Shown here: positions 20,812 through 31,569 of the stretch, in pieces | How positions within the stretch are numbered: the stretch's first letter is position 1 | How the letters are laid out: every line of letters starts with the position of its first letter | Origin: Pyrenopolyporus hunteri | Lineage: Eukaryota > Ascomycota > Sordariomycetes > Xylariales > Hypoxylaceae | Direction: 5' to 3' | Length of the DNA: 64,000 bases | Assembly: GCA_902806595.1 (NCBI GenBank) | Contig: CADCXC010000005.1 | Span: 496,001 to 560,000, forward strand | Program-made: the position numbers and the translations under genes | The notes under the pieces: model-generated | What the model was told of the DNA's origin: nothing | What the model saw: the letters and a program-made list of their open reading frames with translations, nothing else | Databases searched by the model: none

Positions 20812-21552
20812 GTTGACGGCTGCTGAGGGAGCTTCAGCCCCTCCTCGTCAACGATAAGGGTGTATCTGCTGGAGAATATCTAGGGGGACTGCATGCAAAA
20901 CCTGGAAAGGTCCCCTTTGTGCTGCAATGGCACGTTGTGTTGTCGAATTCGCGATTTCAAGGTTTAATGGGTTGTTTAATGCTATTGTTCCGTAAATGGG
21001 CAGAATTGGATATTTCGGAAAAGTCACGTGCGCAATAGGTGGGAGGTGCGTCGGAGATCGGAATATGGCTATCTTATCACCTTATCGATAATCGTCTTCG
21101 TACTTGGCGAATCTGCTGCGTGAGGCACCTAACAAATGACTGGCGTCACTAGCGCCGAAGAACCGAGCTGGTACCCGGGTCCCGGGCGTGCTAGTAGAGT
21201 TGGAAGCTACGAACGAGAATTGGGATTTCAAAGCAAGCCCTGCTTATTACATTATTGGCTGTATTGGTATAGGGAAAAGCGGGTGGGTGTTCCCATCGTG
21301 TAAGTGAATGGCTTCCAGCTCATTCTACAAAAGTACAACACCCTCGAATAATACCATGAAGTCCCCTCCCGTCTCTTGTCTAAATCCATTTAGGATAATA
21401 CGATGCTAAGATATTTGCACGGTATCTCACTCCGTTCTTTCGCTACAACGACCAGCTTCGTCTGTCTTGGCTTCGCTACCGAATCGTATTTCCACCGTAA
21501 CAGGCGAGACACGCTGCTATATCTAAACAGACATCCCGTCGCCGCCGACAAG
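20812..21552. promoter_or_regulatory. Divergent promoter region of MRPL23 and CCS1
   Basis: This 741-bp gap is the only upstream DNA for two divergently transcribed genes. It carries a perfect palindrome TTATCGATAA at 21082-21091, preceded by a second TTATC, and a CAAT-like ATTATTGGCTG near 21250. The last 150 bp form an open in-frame extension of CCS1 from an ATG at 21403. Confidence 0.5.
21082..21091. promoter_or_regulatory. TTATCGATAA palindrome in a divergent promoter
   Basis: A perfect 10-bp palindrome between MRPL23 and CCS1. A nearly identical tandem version lies in the RRP5/YML020W-like promoter at 37193-37209. Its binding factor is unknown to me. Confidence 0.35.
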
Positions 21553-22836
21553 ATGGCAGTTCAAAATCAAGTCAAGACTCCCTTCCAGGTTAGTCTATCC
21601 TCGTTCATATTCATACAGCCAATACTATAGATAGGTGAGGACGCATGAAACTCCTTTATAAATAGCGTTGGAAAACCAAACGAGAACTACTTGGGAATAT
21701 GAAGTGCAAGCAGGACATCATGGGCTGATATGAACGCGGAACGAACCACATAGACCTTGTTCGCGGTACCGATGACCTGTGACCATTGCGTCAAGTCGGT
21801 TTCGGATGCCTTGTACAGTCTCGAGGGCATCACCAAAGTCGAGGCCAACCTTAAAGAACAGCTAGTAGCAGTCGAGGGGACTGGTAAGATGTTTCTACAC
21901 ACAAATAACCTCGCGCCATCGCAGACGGTCCCATATCTAAGAGATGTCGGTTGGTAACTAATACGACCTGTTCTCTGGACAGCTGCGCCGTCCGCGATTG
22001 TAAGCGCTATCGAATCCACGGGTCGGGATGCCATTCTGCGGGGATCGGGTGCATCGAACAGTGAGTGAGAGATGGATGCTTCCTTTCTTATCGCGTTGGT
22101 TCGTTTCCTTCACATGTTGGGATTCTCGCAGGGTGCTGGTCCTCTCTTTCGGACCGTATGGGAAACCCAACATTCCAAATCCCATGTCGAACGTCCTAGA
22201 GATAGCCGGTTTTCCGGGTTTCCGTTTGAATTGATAGGTATCCGGCTGATACAGAATCCTTCAGGCGCGGCTGTGTGCATCCTCGAGACGTACCACCGCA
22301 ACGAAAAGGGTGGTGAAGCGTTGGTGCCTGCTTCCGCCCCGGAGGCGGCCACTGAAGGATCCAGGGCGAGTGACAGGGAAGTCAGAGGCTTAGCCCGCAT
22401 GGTACAGGTCTCCCCTACGACGACCCTGGTGGACTTAACTATCCGTGGCGTTGCGCCTGGCACGTACGCCGCTACGATAAGAGAGTACGGCGACCTAAAA
22501 TTCGGAGCCACGTCGACGGGCCCGGTATGGGCGGGCGGGAGTGGCACGACTCAACCTCGTGGCATCCTCGGTACGGTACAAGTTGGAGGGGATGGCCGGG
22601 GCGCGGTATTCTTAGATCACCCCTTCCAGGTCTGGGAAGTTATTGGACATGCCATGGTCGTTTCCAGGCAGCAGGAAGGCGTTGCAGATGCAGGGCTGCA
22701 GAACGACGAAAACACTGTCGTTGGCGTCATCGCAAGGAGCGCCGGTATGTGGGACAATGATAAGACCGTATGCTCGTGCACCGGAAAGACGCTTTGGGAG
22801 GAAAGAAAAGACGAAGTGAAGAAAGGTATGATCTAA
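21553..22836 (+). CDS. CCS1: Copper chaperone for superoxide dismutase (CCS/Lys7)
   Basis: Exons 21553-21588, 21754-21883, 21983-22060 and 22265-22836 give 271 aa. Domain I is an Atx1-like heavy-metal domain with copper site MTCDHC (Cys21, Cys24). Domain II is SOD1-like (RGLARMVQVSPTTTLVDLTI ... GVAPGTYAATIREYGDL) and supports heterodimer formation with SOD1. Domain III has the copper-transfer motif CSC (Cys251, Cys253) in VCSCTGKTLWEERKDEV. The protein loads copper into SOD1 and forms its disulphide, in the cytosol and mitochondrial intermembrane space. Splices fit the family: TPFQ/TLFAVPM, EGT/AAPSAIVSAIES and SGASN/SAAVCILETY. The third intron is 204 bp. An in-frame ATG at 21403 would add 50 residues rich in Arg and Ser. 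Confidence 0.93.
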
Positions 22837-25800
22837 GGCTTGAATCGGCTCGGTAATAGTTTCCGGATCGTCAACGTATGTTGAAATGCGGATCGCCTAT
22901 AAGAACCATCAGCATCCAATAAGCGTCTGTATAGATATCTACTACTGTTTGTAGTCGTGAAGATTCAACTGATGTTTGGCCCCATCGAATCAAGGTTCCC
23001 CGAGCTCCCCAGCTTCGATCAAGGGTTCTATTCTATCTCACGTTTCGACGCTGACAACGTCTAAATTCCCCGGCCTAGCTAGTACATGATACGCAGATAA
23101 CTTCGGGGTCCAAAGCCTCTTCCAAATCCGTCAAAGAACAGACGAAAACAGCACGTCACAGCGCGACCCGGAGGTTTCATTGGTAGTAGTTTACAGTTGA
23201 TTACCACAGCTCGGCACTCATTACGACAGGCACACATTGGACGGGCGTTACATTAAATCAGACGACAGATCTGCTCTGATCATGTCATTCGATTTATTCG
23301 AACAAGAAACGTCCCTTATCGAGACAGACGTATTTAGGGGTTCGGAATAAGAATGCCGAGCATGCTGGCCCGGGAGAGCCTTCAGTGGTATCGTGTGATG
23401 TCGTTTAGGTGATGGCACCATGGACCAGGCCATTGTGGCGCCACCCAATTCATTACTGCTTATATCAATCTCATGATAAAGAGCCGCCAAGGATTTCCTC
23501 GTTCGGGAACCCTCAAACCTTCCCCCTTCAACCACTGCCGTCCACCGGACACCGGACACCAAACGGAACGTTAGGGGTAAAGTAGCAATGGCGGTTGCAG
23601 TCTTACATGCCTTCTTTCTGACATTTATAGAACCTTCAAAAGATGATCTTGAAGAAGATGCGAACTTTGGTAGATCCTCGAACGAGACGGCGTGATTAGG
23701 ATCCCCCTTCTCGCCAAAAGCGGACATATTCGTGGGTAAGGGGTTCGTCCAAAGCCAAGCCCTGGATGAAGATTGAGAGCTTGGCTTCATAACCAACTCC
23801 GGGGCCCCGGCCGCTGGCAATTTACACAGCATATGACGCCTGAGCGATTGACTGGTTCGTCTCGATATGCTTATTCCCTTTCTCGTCTCCGGACATGCTC
23901 GGGATGGACGAGTCGACCGTATTTCGAACGCCGAACTTAACCTTAGATAACTTTACTTTAATCCCTACGGCGCGTGCGACTTATCTCGAACCCATGCATG
24001 GGTTATGTAGCGCGAATTTCCTCAATGCAGACCTTGTCACAAAAGCGCCGAGAGGTTCCACTTGGCGGTGAACGGAAACCCGTGGAATAGGACGAATATT
24101 ACTTACGGTACAGCTCAACTTAAGCACAGCGAGGGATGTATATATCTAGCTCACAGGCAAGAATAACATACATACACATATACACCTACCTGACCTACAT
24201 ACCTAGGTATAGCATCCTGGCCATCGGTACTAACCCGTGCCCGTCGTATGCAGGCAGGGGTAGCAGAGATAAGAACCCCGTTCGCATCGTTATCCTCATT
24301 GACGAAAATACACAAGTGAGGTGGAGGAACATGCAGCCACTTTAGCCCATCATATGTGCACATAATTACCCGCGGACGAAGGATCAACAAGCCTCGAGAT
24401 CTGAATGGTAAGTCTGCACTGAGTCTAACGATAACTGGCATCCCACGAAGAGGATGCGCGTTGGACCGGCCACTAGTGTAGGTACAATACCATACTAAGA
24501 TCCGATGAAAGATCGATTTTACTGGTATTTACTATAGTAGTTTCGATTTCTCAAACATTGGTGGCGGCATTCTCTGTCTTCCGACGCCTTGGGTTGAGGC
24601 TCCTAAAGATCTAATCCCGCTAATGCCTAACGGTTAGATCAGAGATGCCGTGGGCAAGGGAATCCCAGGGGCTTTTTCTTTGACAACACAGACCTTCTGA
24701 GATTTGAGGATCATCGAAGACCCGCCCCGTTCGTTTCCGCCGAGCTGAAATAGACTTGACCGTCATGCGCGGGTGTCAGCGCTGCTTTGCTTTAACAGGA
24801 CTAGGTAAACCCAGTCAATAGCGATTTTACATAGGCCCTTAAGAGTAAAAATACTTGGTGGATAGGAAGAGCGCCTCAAACGTCCTGGGGGGAAGCGAGT
24901 TTCGTAACGGATCGAGATGCTAAAGCCCGACGTTTAGGTCCTGAATTTGGTACACTAGGTACAAGAGAGAACTGAATCGAAATGACGTGCGTCTTGCACA
25001 TAATAATCTGCAGTATTGATGTACATCGTGTAAGGTCACGCAAGACCAGGGGAGCTTGATCAACTATCACATAGCGCATACATATGTAGGGCCTGTCACG
25101 GCGGAATGGGTATTCTGGAATGTCCTGAGAGAACGATGGACAACGCTATTGTGTCCTTTAGAGGATAAGAGTGTCGCACGCCATCCCATTGCATCGCGCA
25201 TGTGGAGAGAGATCCAACAGCACGAAGGGAAAGCTATCGGCAGCTTCTTCACATGGAGAGATAATGCATAGCATACATACATACATACCTACCTACCTAG
25301 GTACCTACATTATACGTACGTTAGCTGCTGGGTGACGAGACTCGTTTTAATCCTCATAGCTACGTTGAGCTCTGAACGCGTCACATCACATTGCATTACT
25401 GCGAGTGACGAAATTGTGCCGATAAGAACTAACGTCTTGTCGGCGCGTAGATGGGATTCTGCAAGGCCCAATTGGGGCGAAAGAGAGGAACGTCAACAAG
25501 TGCAGATTGCCTATTCCAAGTTCGAGATGGGATGACACTTGGGCACATGGCCATCCTTCCGAAAGAGCTCAGGGCAAGGGACGGTGTTGATTCGTCCACG
25601 CGAACATTCTCGAAGGGCGGTCGTAATAATACACCCCGTGGTAATTCTCTAGATGGGATGGTTACCTTATGTATACCTACCTAAGGACCAAGGACCAAGG
25701 TATGTACGGTAGATAGGACACAAATGTATTTTATGAAAAAGGATCAATAAGACGAATAAAACACGTAGTGAAAATAGAGCACCGACTGGCTCGATTCAGA

Positions 25801-27890
25801 TTTTAGGCGCCCTTGGGTCCCTTGGAAACGCCTGGATTCCGAGACTGCGGGGGCCGTACCGGATCCCGTCAACCAATCATTCCCCCTTTAACCATGCTTT
25901 GGAACACTTGGTGCATGAGGAGAGACAGGGCCCGTTCCAGGTAGCAATCCCCGAGAGCCAGAAGGGCAACAAGAAGCATTACCATATTATCGAACGCTGC
26001 TTGGCCTAAAACACTGCTGACGGCGACATAGTAATCACTGGGCTTGGGGTACGCCTTATACGAGAGTCGTGATACTGAGGCAGTTATATCGAGTACGAGA
26101 ATATGGTATTCTTGGGTATTTATCATGAAGTTTTACCACTGGCGAAGGAAGCAAATACGTCCATCTCATTAGCGTCAGGGGTGTTTTTTTTTCTCTCTTG
26201 TATTATACCTAAGTTGAACAACTAAATGTAGCCTAGATCTCAGGGCGGTGCTGCCTCCTGGCTGTTTGTCCATCCACCATTCCTCCTGTTCTATAAACAA
26301 CTTAGACGTCGTGCGATGACTTCATATCGAATATAGTACCTTGGAGCGGCGGGCCAATTTCTGTATTCATGGTACGAAGGAGCCGGGCCAGCTGCTTTCT
26401 TTGCGCGCTTGACCGTGAGGCTGTACTACTTAGGCGCCGTTGCTGCCAACGCAGTGTTGTTTAGATGAGACGATCTAACAACATATTGGGCTTGATATCG
26501 CCCTCTCGATCGTGAAAGGTCGAACGACGAGTGAACAAAGACAAAACTCGAATAATACCTACCAAGCCCCAACCCCTTCGTCCCGTCTGTATGCACACAC
26601 TAAAGGGCGATAAATAAAAAAGGGACGGACGGACGGCCGGCGCTCGAGTTGCCCCTCTCTCCAAGTCCTAAGATCGAGTCTAAAAGTCCTCGGCTGCTGA
26701 GAGAAGACAATAAACACACCCCTACCCCCTGTCACTCGCTACAGTCCAGACCCTGGTTAAGCATCATCGTCGTTTTGACTCCGTATCCACAACATCACAA
26801 ATCGCAAAGCGGACTGGGGGGGTTGGCTAAAGAATACCACGCAAGAGCACGTACGGAAGGGGGAAAAAAAAACCACATACATTGATACCTATACCCATCA
26901 ATCAATATCCATAATACCATTGAATATTCCCCCAGCGAGAAGGCCTAGCCGGTTCGGTCCCTCTGACCAAGACCCAGATATTGCCAGTCTTTTCCCTCTA
27001 ATGCTTGCTTGGCACCCAGGTCCCGTCACCACAGTCTTTTCCGTCTTCATCCACTCTCAGTCCTTCTGTACGCGCTGGCTTCGTCGTCCTCCATCCACTC
27101 ATTAACCTGCCTTTTCAACTGCAAGCTGCTCCGTTCTCATCACCGACCTAAGCCGTTCCTTGCAGTGCGAAGGAGAAAAAGAAAAAGAAAAGGGAAAGAA
27201 GCTAGCTCACCTACCTAATAAGTCATTCCTAATCTCATCTCTTCTCCGAAAAGAGGAGAGACAGACTACCCAAGAGTTGTCCCACCCCGTTGGCTCGTGG
27301 CCGCCGTGCATCTGTACCTACATATCCCACCAGCACCCCCCGACCAATTTTTTGTCCAACTCTCGCCTACCACAAGGAGGACTGCAAGATCCCACCCTCC
27401 CGCCAACAGAATTGTTAGGGAGCTTAGACGAGCTGCCAACTAGGACACCACATTGGGCCTGCCCTAATTGCGAAGAAGGGATCGGGCATTCATTCGGCTG
27501 TCAAGAAAAAAAAAAGCAATTCCAAAAGCGATTTTTCCAATAAAAAGGACGCCTCAGTCCGGTGTCTCAGGCGCCCATCCGCCAAGATTTACCACTATTA
27601 TTATTAGCAACCTACGAGAGGGGGAGGAAATATTAGGGCACGGCAGACTAGTAGTAGCAAAGTCCCGATATTTTTCTTTCAAGGAGAAATCAACGTCTTA
27701 AGCCTTAACTGAAAGCGCAAGATCGAAGCTCAGGGCTGAGAGCTGGAATTGATCCGAAAAAAGGAGCGACTCGAGAAGAACAAATCACAACATTCTCGGG
27801 CTCTTTTGAATCGCCGCACGGAGCGGCCCCTTGCCTTTGCTTTCTGGACAAAGCAATTGGTACTAATTCGAGGCTCATCCCGGCGACACA
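22837..27890. other. 5 kb intergenic region upstream of noxR
   Basis: It contains one doubtful ORF (23248-23832, listed separately) and otherwise no recognisable gene. CTAGGTA/CATACATAC tracts lie at about 24170-24212 and 25270-25320. From about 26650 the sequence turns C/T-rich with purine tracts (27170-27200), as expected for a long noxR 5' leader or promoter. Several short open frames there could act as upstream ORFs if the leader is transcribed. Confidence 0.45.
23248..23832 (-). CDS. Doubtful hypothetical protein (194 aa)
   Basis: This is the longest ATG-initiated frame in the 5 kb gap. The translation is Ser-rich with a mixed composition and contains no domain, signal peptide or membrane segment that I recognise. 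There is no supporting splice site or neighbouring exon. It may be chance, a decayed gene, or a lineage-specific gene. Confidence 0.2.
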   Translation of the reverse strand: MLCKLPAAGAPELVMKPSSQSSSRAWLWTNPLPTNMSAFGEKGDPNHAVSFEDLPKFASSSRSSFEGSINVRKKACKTATAIATLPLTFRLVSGVRWTAVVEGGRFEGSRTRKSLAALYHEIDISSNELGGATMAWSMVPSPKRHHTIPLKALPGQHARHSYSEPLNTSVSIRDVSCSNKSNDMIRADLSSDLM

Positions 27891-29953
27891 ATGTCTTTGA
27901 AGCAGGTAGGTTATGTTACAGTCGACGTCTAAGAGGAGGGGGAGGTGGTGGTTGTTGTGGTAGTAGTGGTGATGATAGTGGTGACGGGGCTGTTGCTGCC
28001 GCCGCGGACATGGAGAACAAGATAGCTGACATGACACGCTGTCTAGGAAATAGAAACGTGGGTGTCGGCCCTGAGCCGGTACGATAACAATGAGTTCGAG
28101 GAGGCGCTGAAGGAGTTCGACAACATTTCGGATACGTCCAAGATCTTGTTCAACATGGGTGTTATACATGCCACTCTGGGAGAGCATGAGAAAGCTGTAA
28201 GCCGCCGACCTGCATAACACGCATACATGTTCTCTACAGAGAGAACCCAGTCGGGCTGCGTATCCGTTGAGATGCTAAGCTTTTCTTTTTCACGTGTAGG
28301 TCGAATGCTACCAAAGAGCCATCCGGCTAGATCAGTACCTCGCCGTGGCCTACTTCCAGCAGGGCGTCTCGAATTTCCTGCTCGGCGACTTCGAGGAGGC
28401 GTTGGCGAACTTCAACGACACGCTGCTGTATCTACGAGGCAACACCATGATCGACTACGCGCAACTGGGCTTGCTATTCAAGCTGTACTCCTGCGAGGTG
28501 CTGTTCAACAGAGGTCTCTGCTACATCTATCTGCAGCAGAAGGAGGCGGGTTTGGCGGATCTGAATTACGCGGTGAAGGAGAAGGTTGTCGAGGATCACA
28601 ACGTCATCGACGAAGCCATCAGGGAAGAGGCCGAGGTACGCTTCCTACCCCTCGAAATTCTATTTTCCTTTCTCTTTTTTCCTATGCAGCCAATATTAAC
28701 ATCCAACAGGGCTACACGGTGTTCTCCATCCCCGTGGGCGTCGTCTACCGGCCCAACGAAGCCAAGGTGCGCAACCTGAAGACGAAGGACTACCTCGGCA
28801 AAGCGCGCCTCGTCGCCGCATCCGACCGCGCGAACGCATTCACCGGCTTCGCTGGGTCGGAGATCAAGAACGCCGGGCGCGCCGTGGAGAAGGACGACCG
28901 GCCAGCGGACAACATCTCGTTCGCGGCGACGAACCTCGTGAAGCCGGGGCTGCAGAGCCGGCGGCAGCAGTCGGAGCCTCCCACGAGCCGGAACGCATTC
29001 CCGCCCACGCCGCCCCCCGAGAACGACAAGCCGGCAGCGACGACGACGATGAGCCGCGGGGCGTCGGTGCGCAACGGGCCCAAGCCCATGCCGGCGCGGC
29101 TCAACATCCCGGACGCGGGCAAGTCGAGCCGGTACGACAAGACGAGCTCGCCGCGCAGCAGCGAGCGCCGCGGGCCCTCGCGCTCCGCGTCCGAGGTGCG
29201 CTCCCCGCCCCGCAGCTTCTCGCGCTCCGAGCCGCGCGCCCGGCGCTCGCGCAACGAGGACGGGTACCCGGACGAGGTGTACGACCTGTACAACGGCAGC
29301 GGCGGGGGAGGGGGGGGAGCGACGCGGCAGCCGAGCCGGCGGGCGCCGCGGTACATCGAGGAGGAGGAGGAGGGGAGCGACTACGACTCGTTCGACGAGG
29401 GGGACTTCGAGATGGTGTCGGCGGGGCGGCGGGTGGGCGGCTCGTCGGTGGCGGGGGGTTCGTCGCGGGGGGGGTCGCGGCGGCCGGAGGTGCGCAAGGT
29501 GCGGATCAAGGTGCACGCGGAGGACGTGCGGTACGTGATGGCGAGCACGACGGTGGAGTTCACGGAGCTGGTGGACCGGATCCGCGACAAGTTCGGCCTG
29601 CGCCGCCGCTTCAAGCTCAAGATCCGCGACGAGGACGCGCCCCAGTCCGACGAGATGATCACCATGGGCGACCAGGACGACCTGGACGTCGCCATGATGA
29701 GCGTCAAGCAGCAGGCGCGGAAGCAGAGGTTGGATATTGGCAAACTGGAGGTGAGTTTTTTTTTTTTTTTCTATTTCTTTTTACTTATCCCCTATTCCTT
29801 CTTTCTACCCCTTTCTCACGAAATCTCCTGAATACATACTTGCAAGAGCAACTTCCGTCTACCGACTTATCTATCGATCTGTACCTCCATCTATTCATCC
29901 CTAGCCGCAAACTTGCTAACGGAATCACGCAGATATGGGTCCAAGAGATCTAG
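27891..29953 (+). CDS. noxR: NoxR, p67phox-like regulatory subunit of fungal NADPH oxidase
   Basis: Exons 27891-27905, 28047-28196, 28300-28635, 28710-29750 and 29933-29953 give 520 aa. The start MSLKQ/EIETWVSALSRYD and the end KLE/IWVQEI are typical of NoxR, and both need the short terminal exons. TPR repeats occupy about residues 6-165 (NMGVIHATLGEHEKA, AYFQQGVSNFLLGDFEEAL). Next comes the p67phox-like oxidase activation segment (YTVFSIPVGVVYRP, then YLGKARLV at ~195-202). A disordered Ser/Arg/Pro region and a Gly run follow, then a C-terminal PB1-type domain (~428-505, VRKVRIKVHAEDVRYVM). NoxR binds GTP-Rac by its TPRs and activates NoxA/NoxB to make superoxide for sexual development and infection structures. 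Exon 4 is extremely GC-rich. Confidence 0.95.
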
Positions 29954-31569
29954 ACGTTTTCTTTTCCTTCGTGTGCGGCATTACGATTCCAAACGATACC
30001 CAGCATTGCGATCTGACTTCATACGATGTAACGAAGAGAGAATCCATCATCTTTAGCTCCGCTCGTCCCATCAATCTTCTACCTATTTATTGATTTATTC
30101 ATCCATCTATTCGATTTTTCTCTACGTCTGCACAAATTTACACGTACTATCTTCGCTCTACTCACGTCTCCCCCCGGTTTATTGTCCACCCACCTATCTA
30201 TTTTACCCTTATAGTTTCTTTTTTTTTTCAACCCCCGGCATCTATCCATCCATATACACCCTTTTAGTAGTATCGCCCCCAGCGTACAGACGCACTGCAA
30301 TATTTCCGCCGTCGTGGCTCGTCGAGCGATCGTGGGCTGATTTAATTCGGGGGTTGGCCATATCGAATAATGCGTTATGAAACACGGAGCGCGACAGTTT
30401 CACATTCGGGTTCGTCTCCTCCAACGAAAAAAGAATAAAAAGGGAGGGGAGGAGAGGGGAGGGGAGGGGGCCGGGGGCGATCCGATCCGAGCGGCATCGC
30501 ACCAACTGTATTTCAGACAACGGGGATCCCTTCGGCGGCTAACTGAAATCAGCTCAGCATCAGGTCAAGTCACCTCGAGTCCAGCCATTCTATCAATCCC
30601 ATGCTTGCGCTCTTGCAAGTCCCGGACCCCCTTCGAAGTTTAGTCTCACCTTACGGTTGCATCTCGACGCTCGTCATTTTTTCATCATCATATAGCACGC
30701 ACGCATGCACGCACGTAAAGCATATATCCCAGCTTAGATTTGGATAACCGGCGAATGGATTTCACGGCCGATCGGGTAGCGGATGGAGGAGTATAGTGAA
30801 TTTACCTATCATCTATTTATTATATATTTTCTTTTTCTTTTCCTCGTTCGCTGTTGCTGGTTTTCCGACCTTGGATGTTTTTCGACATGTCGAGCTCTTG
30901 GGGGAGTGGAAGGGGAGAAAGGAGATGATCATAGTAATTGATTCTCGCCGGTGAGCGGGTACGCACCTGAGAAGGGGTTTGGCTCTTTGGGAGGAAGGGA
31001 GGATGCCGTCTTTTTTTATTACTAGTTTTACTTTTTTATTTTTTTCCGATGGAGCATTGGAGTTTAGCTGGCTTGACAGAATTGCAAGAAGGGATGGAGA
31101 TCATCATCTGGTAGACAAAAGACCCATCGAGGGCTCCCAATTTATGACAGATCTGTTCACAGTTACGTTCGAATGCTAGTTCACCCATCGAACTCGGATT
31201 AAGACCCTAAAGTATGCTTGACCTCAACGCGTTACCCCTAATAGGATACCAGGAGCGAAGCTAGCTTCCCCCAGATGATAACCAGCACAAGTAGAGATAT
31301 GAAGGTGGAAGGGCAATGTGATAATATCTAGTTATAAGCGCCCAAGTCAAGAAAACACCTGGGTATGCCTTAAGTAAGGTACGTATGCGGAACGTACAGA
31401 ACATTACAGCATTACAGCAATCCATATTTAACAGCTTGGGGCCACATAACGAAACATCGTAGTCCCCGTATCCCAACGGAGCGTATGAACAAGAATCCGC
31501 GCAGACCCCGGGAGAGTTCAATAAAGGTATCTACACGTATGTGAATTATGTTAGCCCTTTACGTACCTA
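29954..31569. other. Convergent 3' intergenic region between noxR and RRP5
   Basis: The region holds both 3' UTRs. It contains pyrimidine-rich and poly-T tracts, a G-rich run (30442-30477), CGCACGCATGCACGCACG near 30697-30715, and no recognisable gene. Confidence 0.55.
30442..30477 (+). other. G-rich tract with G-quadruplex pattern
   Basis: Five or more runs of at least three G are separated by one- to six-base loops (GGGAGGGGAGGAGAGGGG, then further G4-G5 runs). It lies about 490 bp past the noxR stop codon. Confidence 0.5.

Noticed and set aside
28596..29516. 306-codon open frame antisense to noxR exon 4
   Set aside because: Pro/Arg/His/Val-rich translation produced by the GC-rich sense exon, with no recognisable family and no splice logic.
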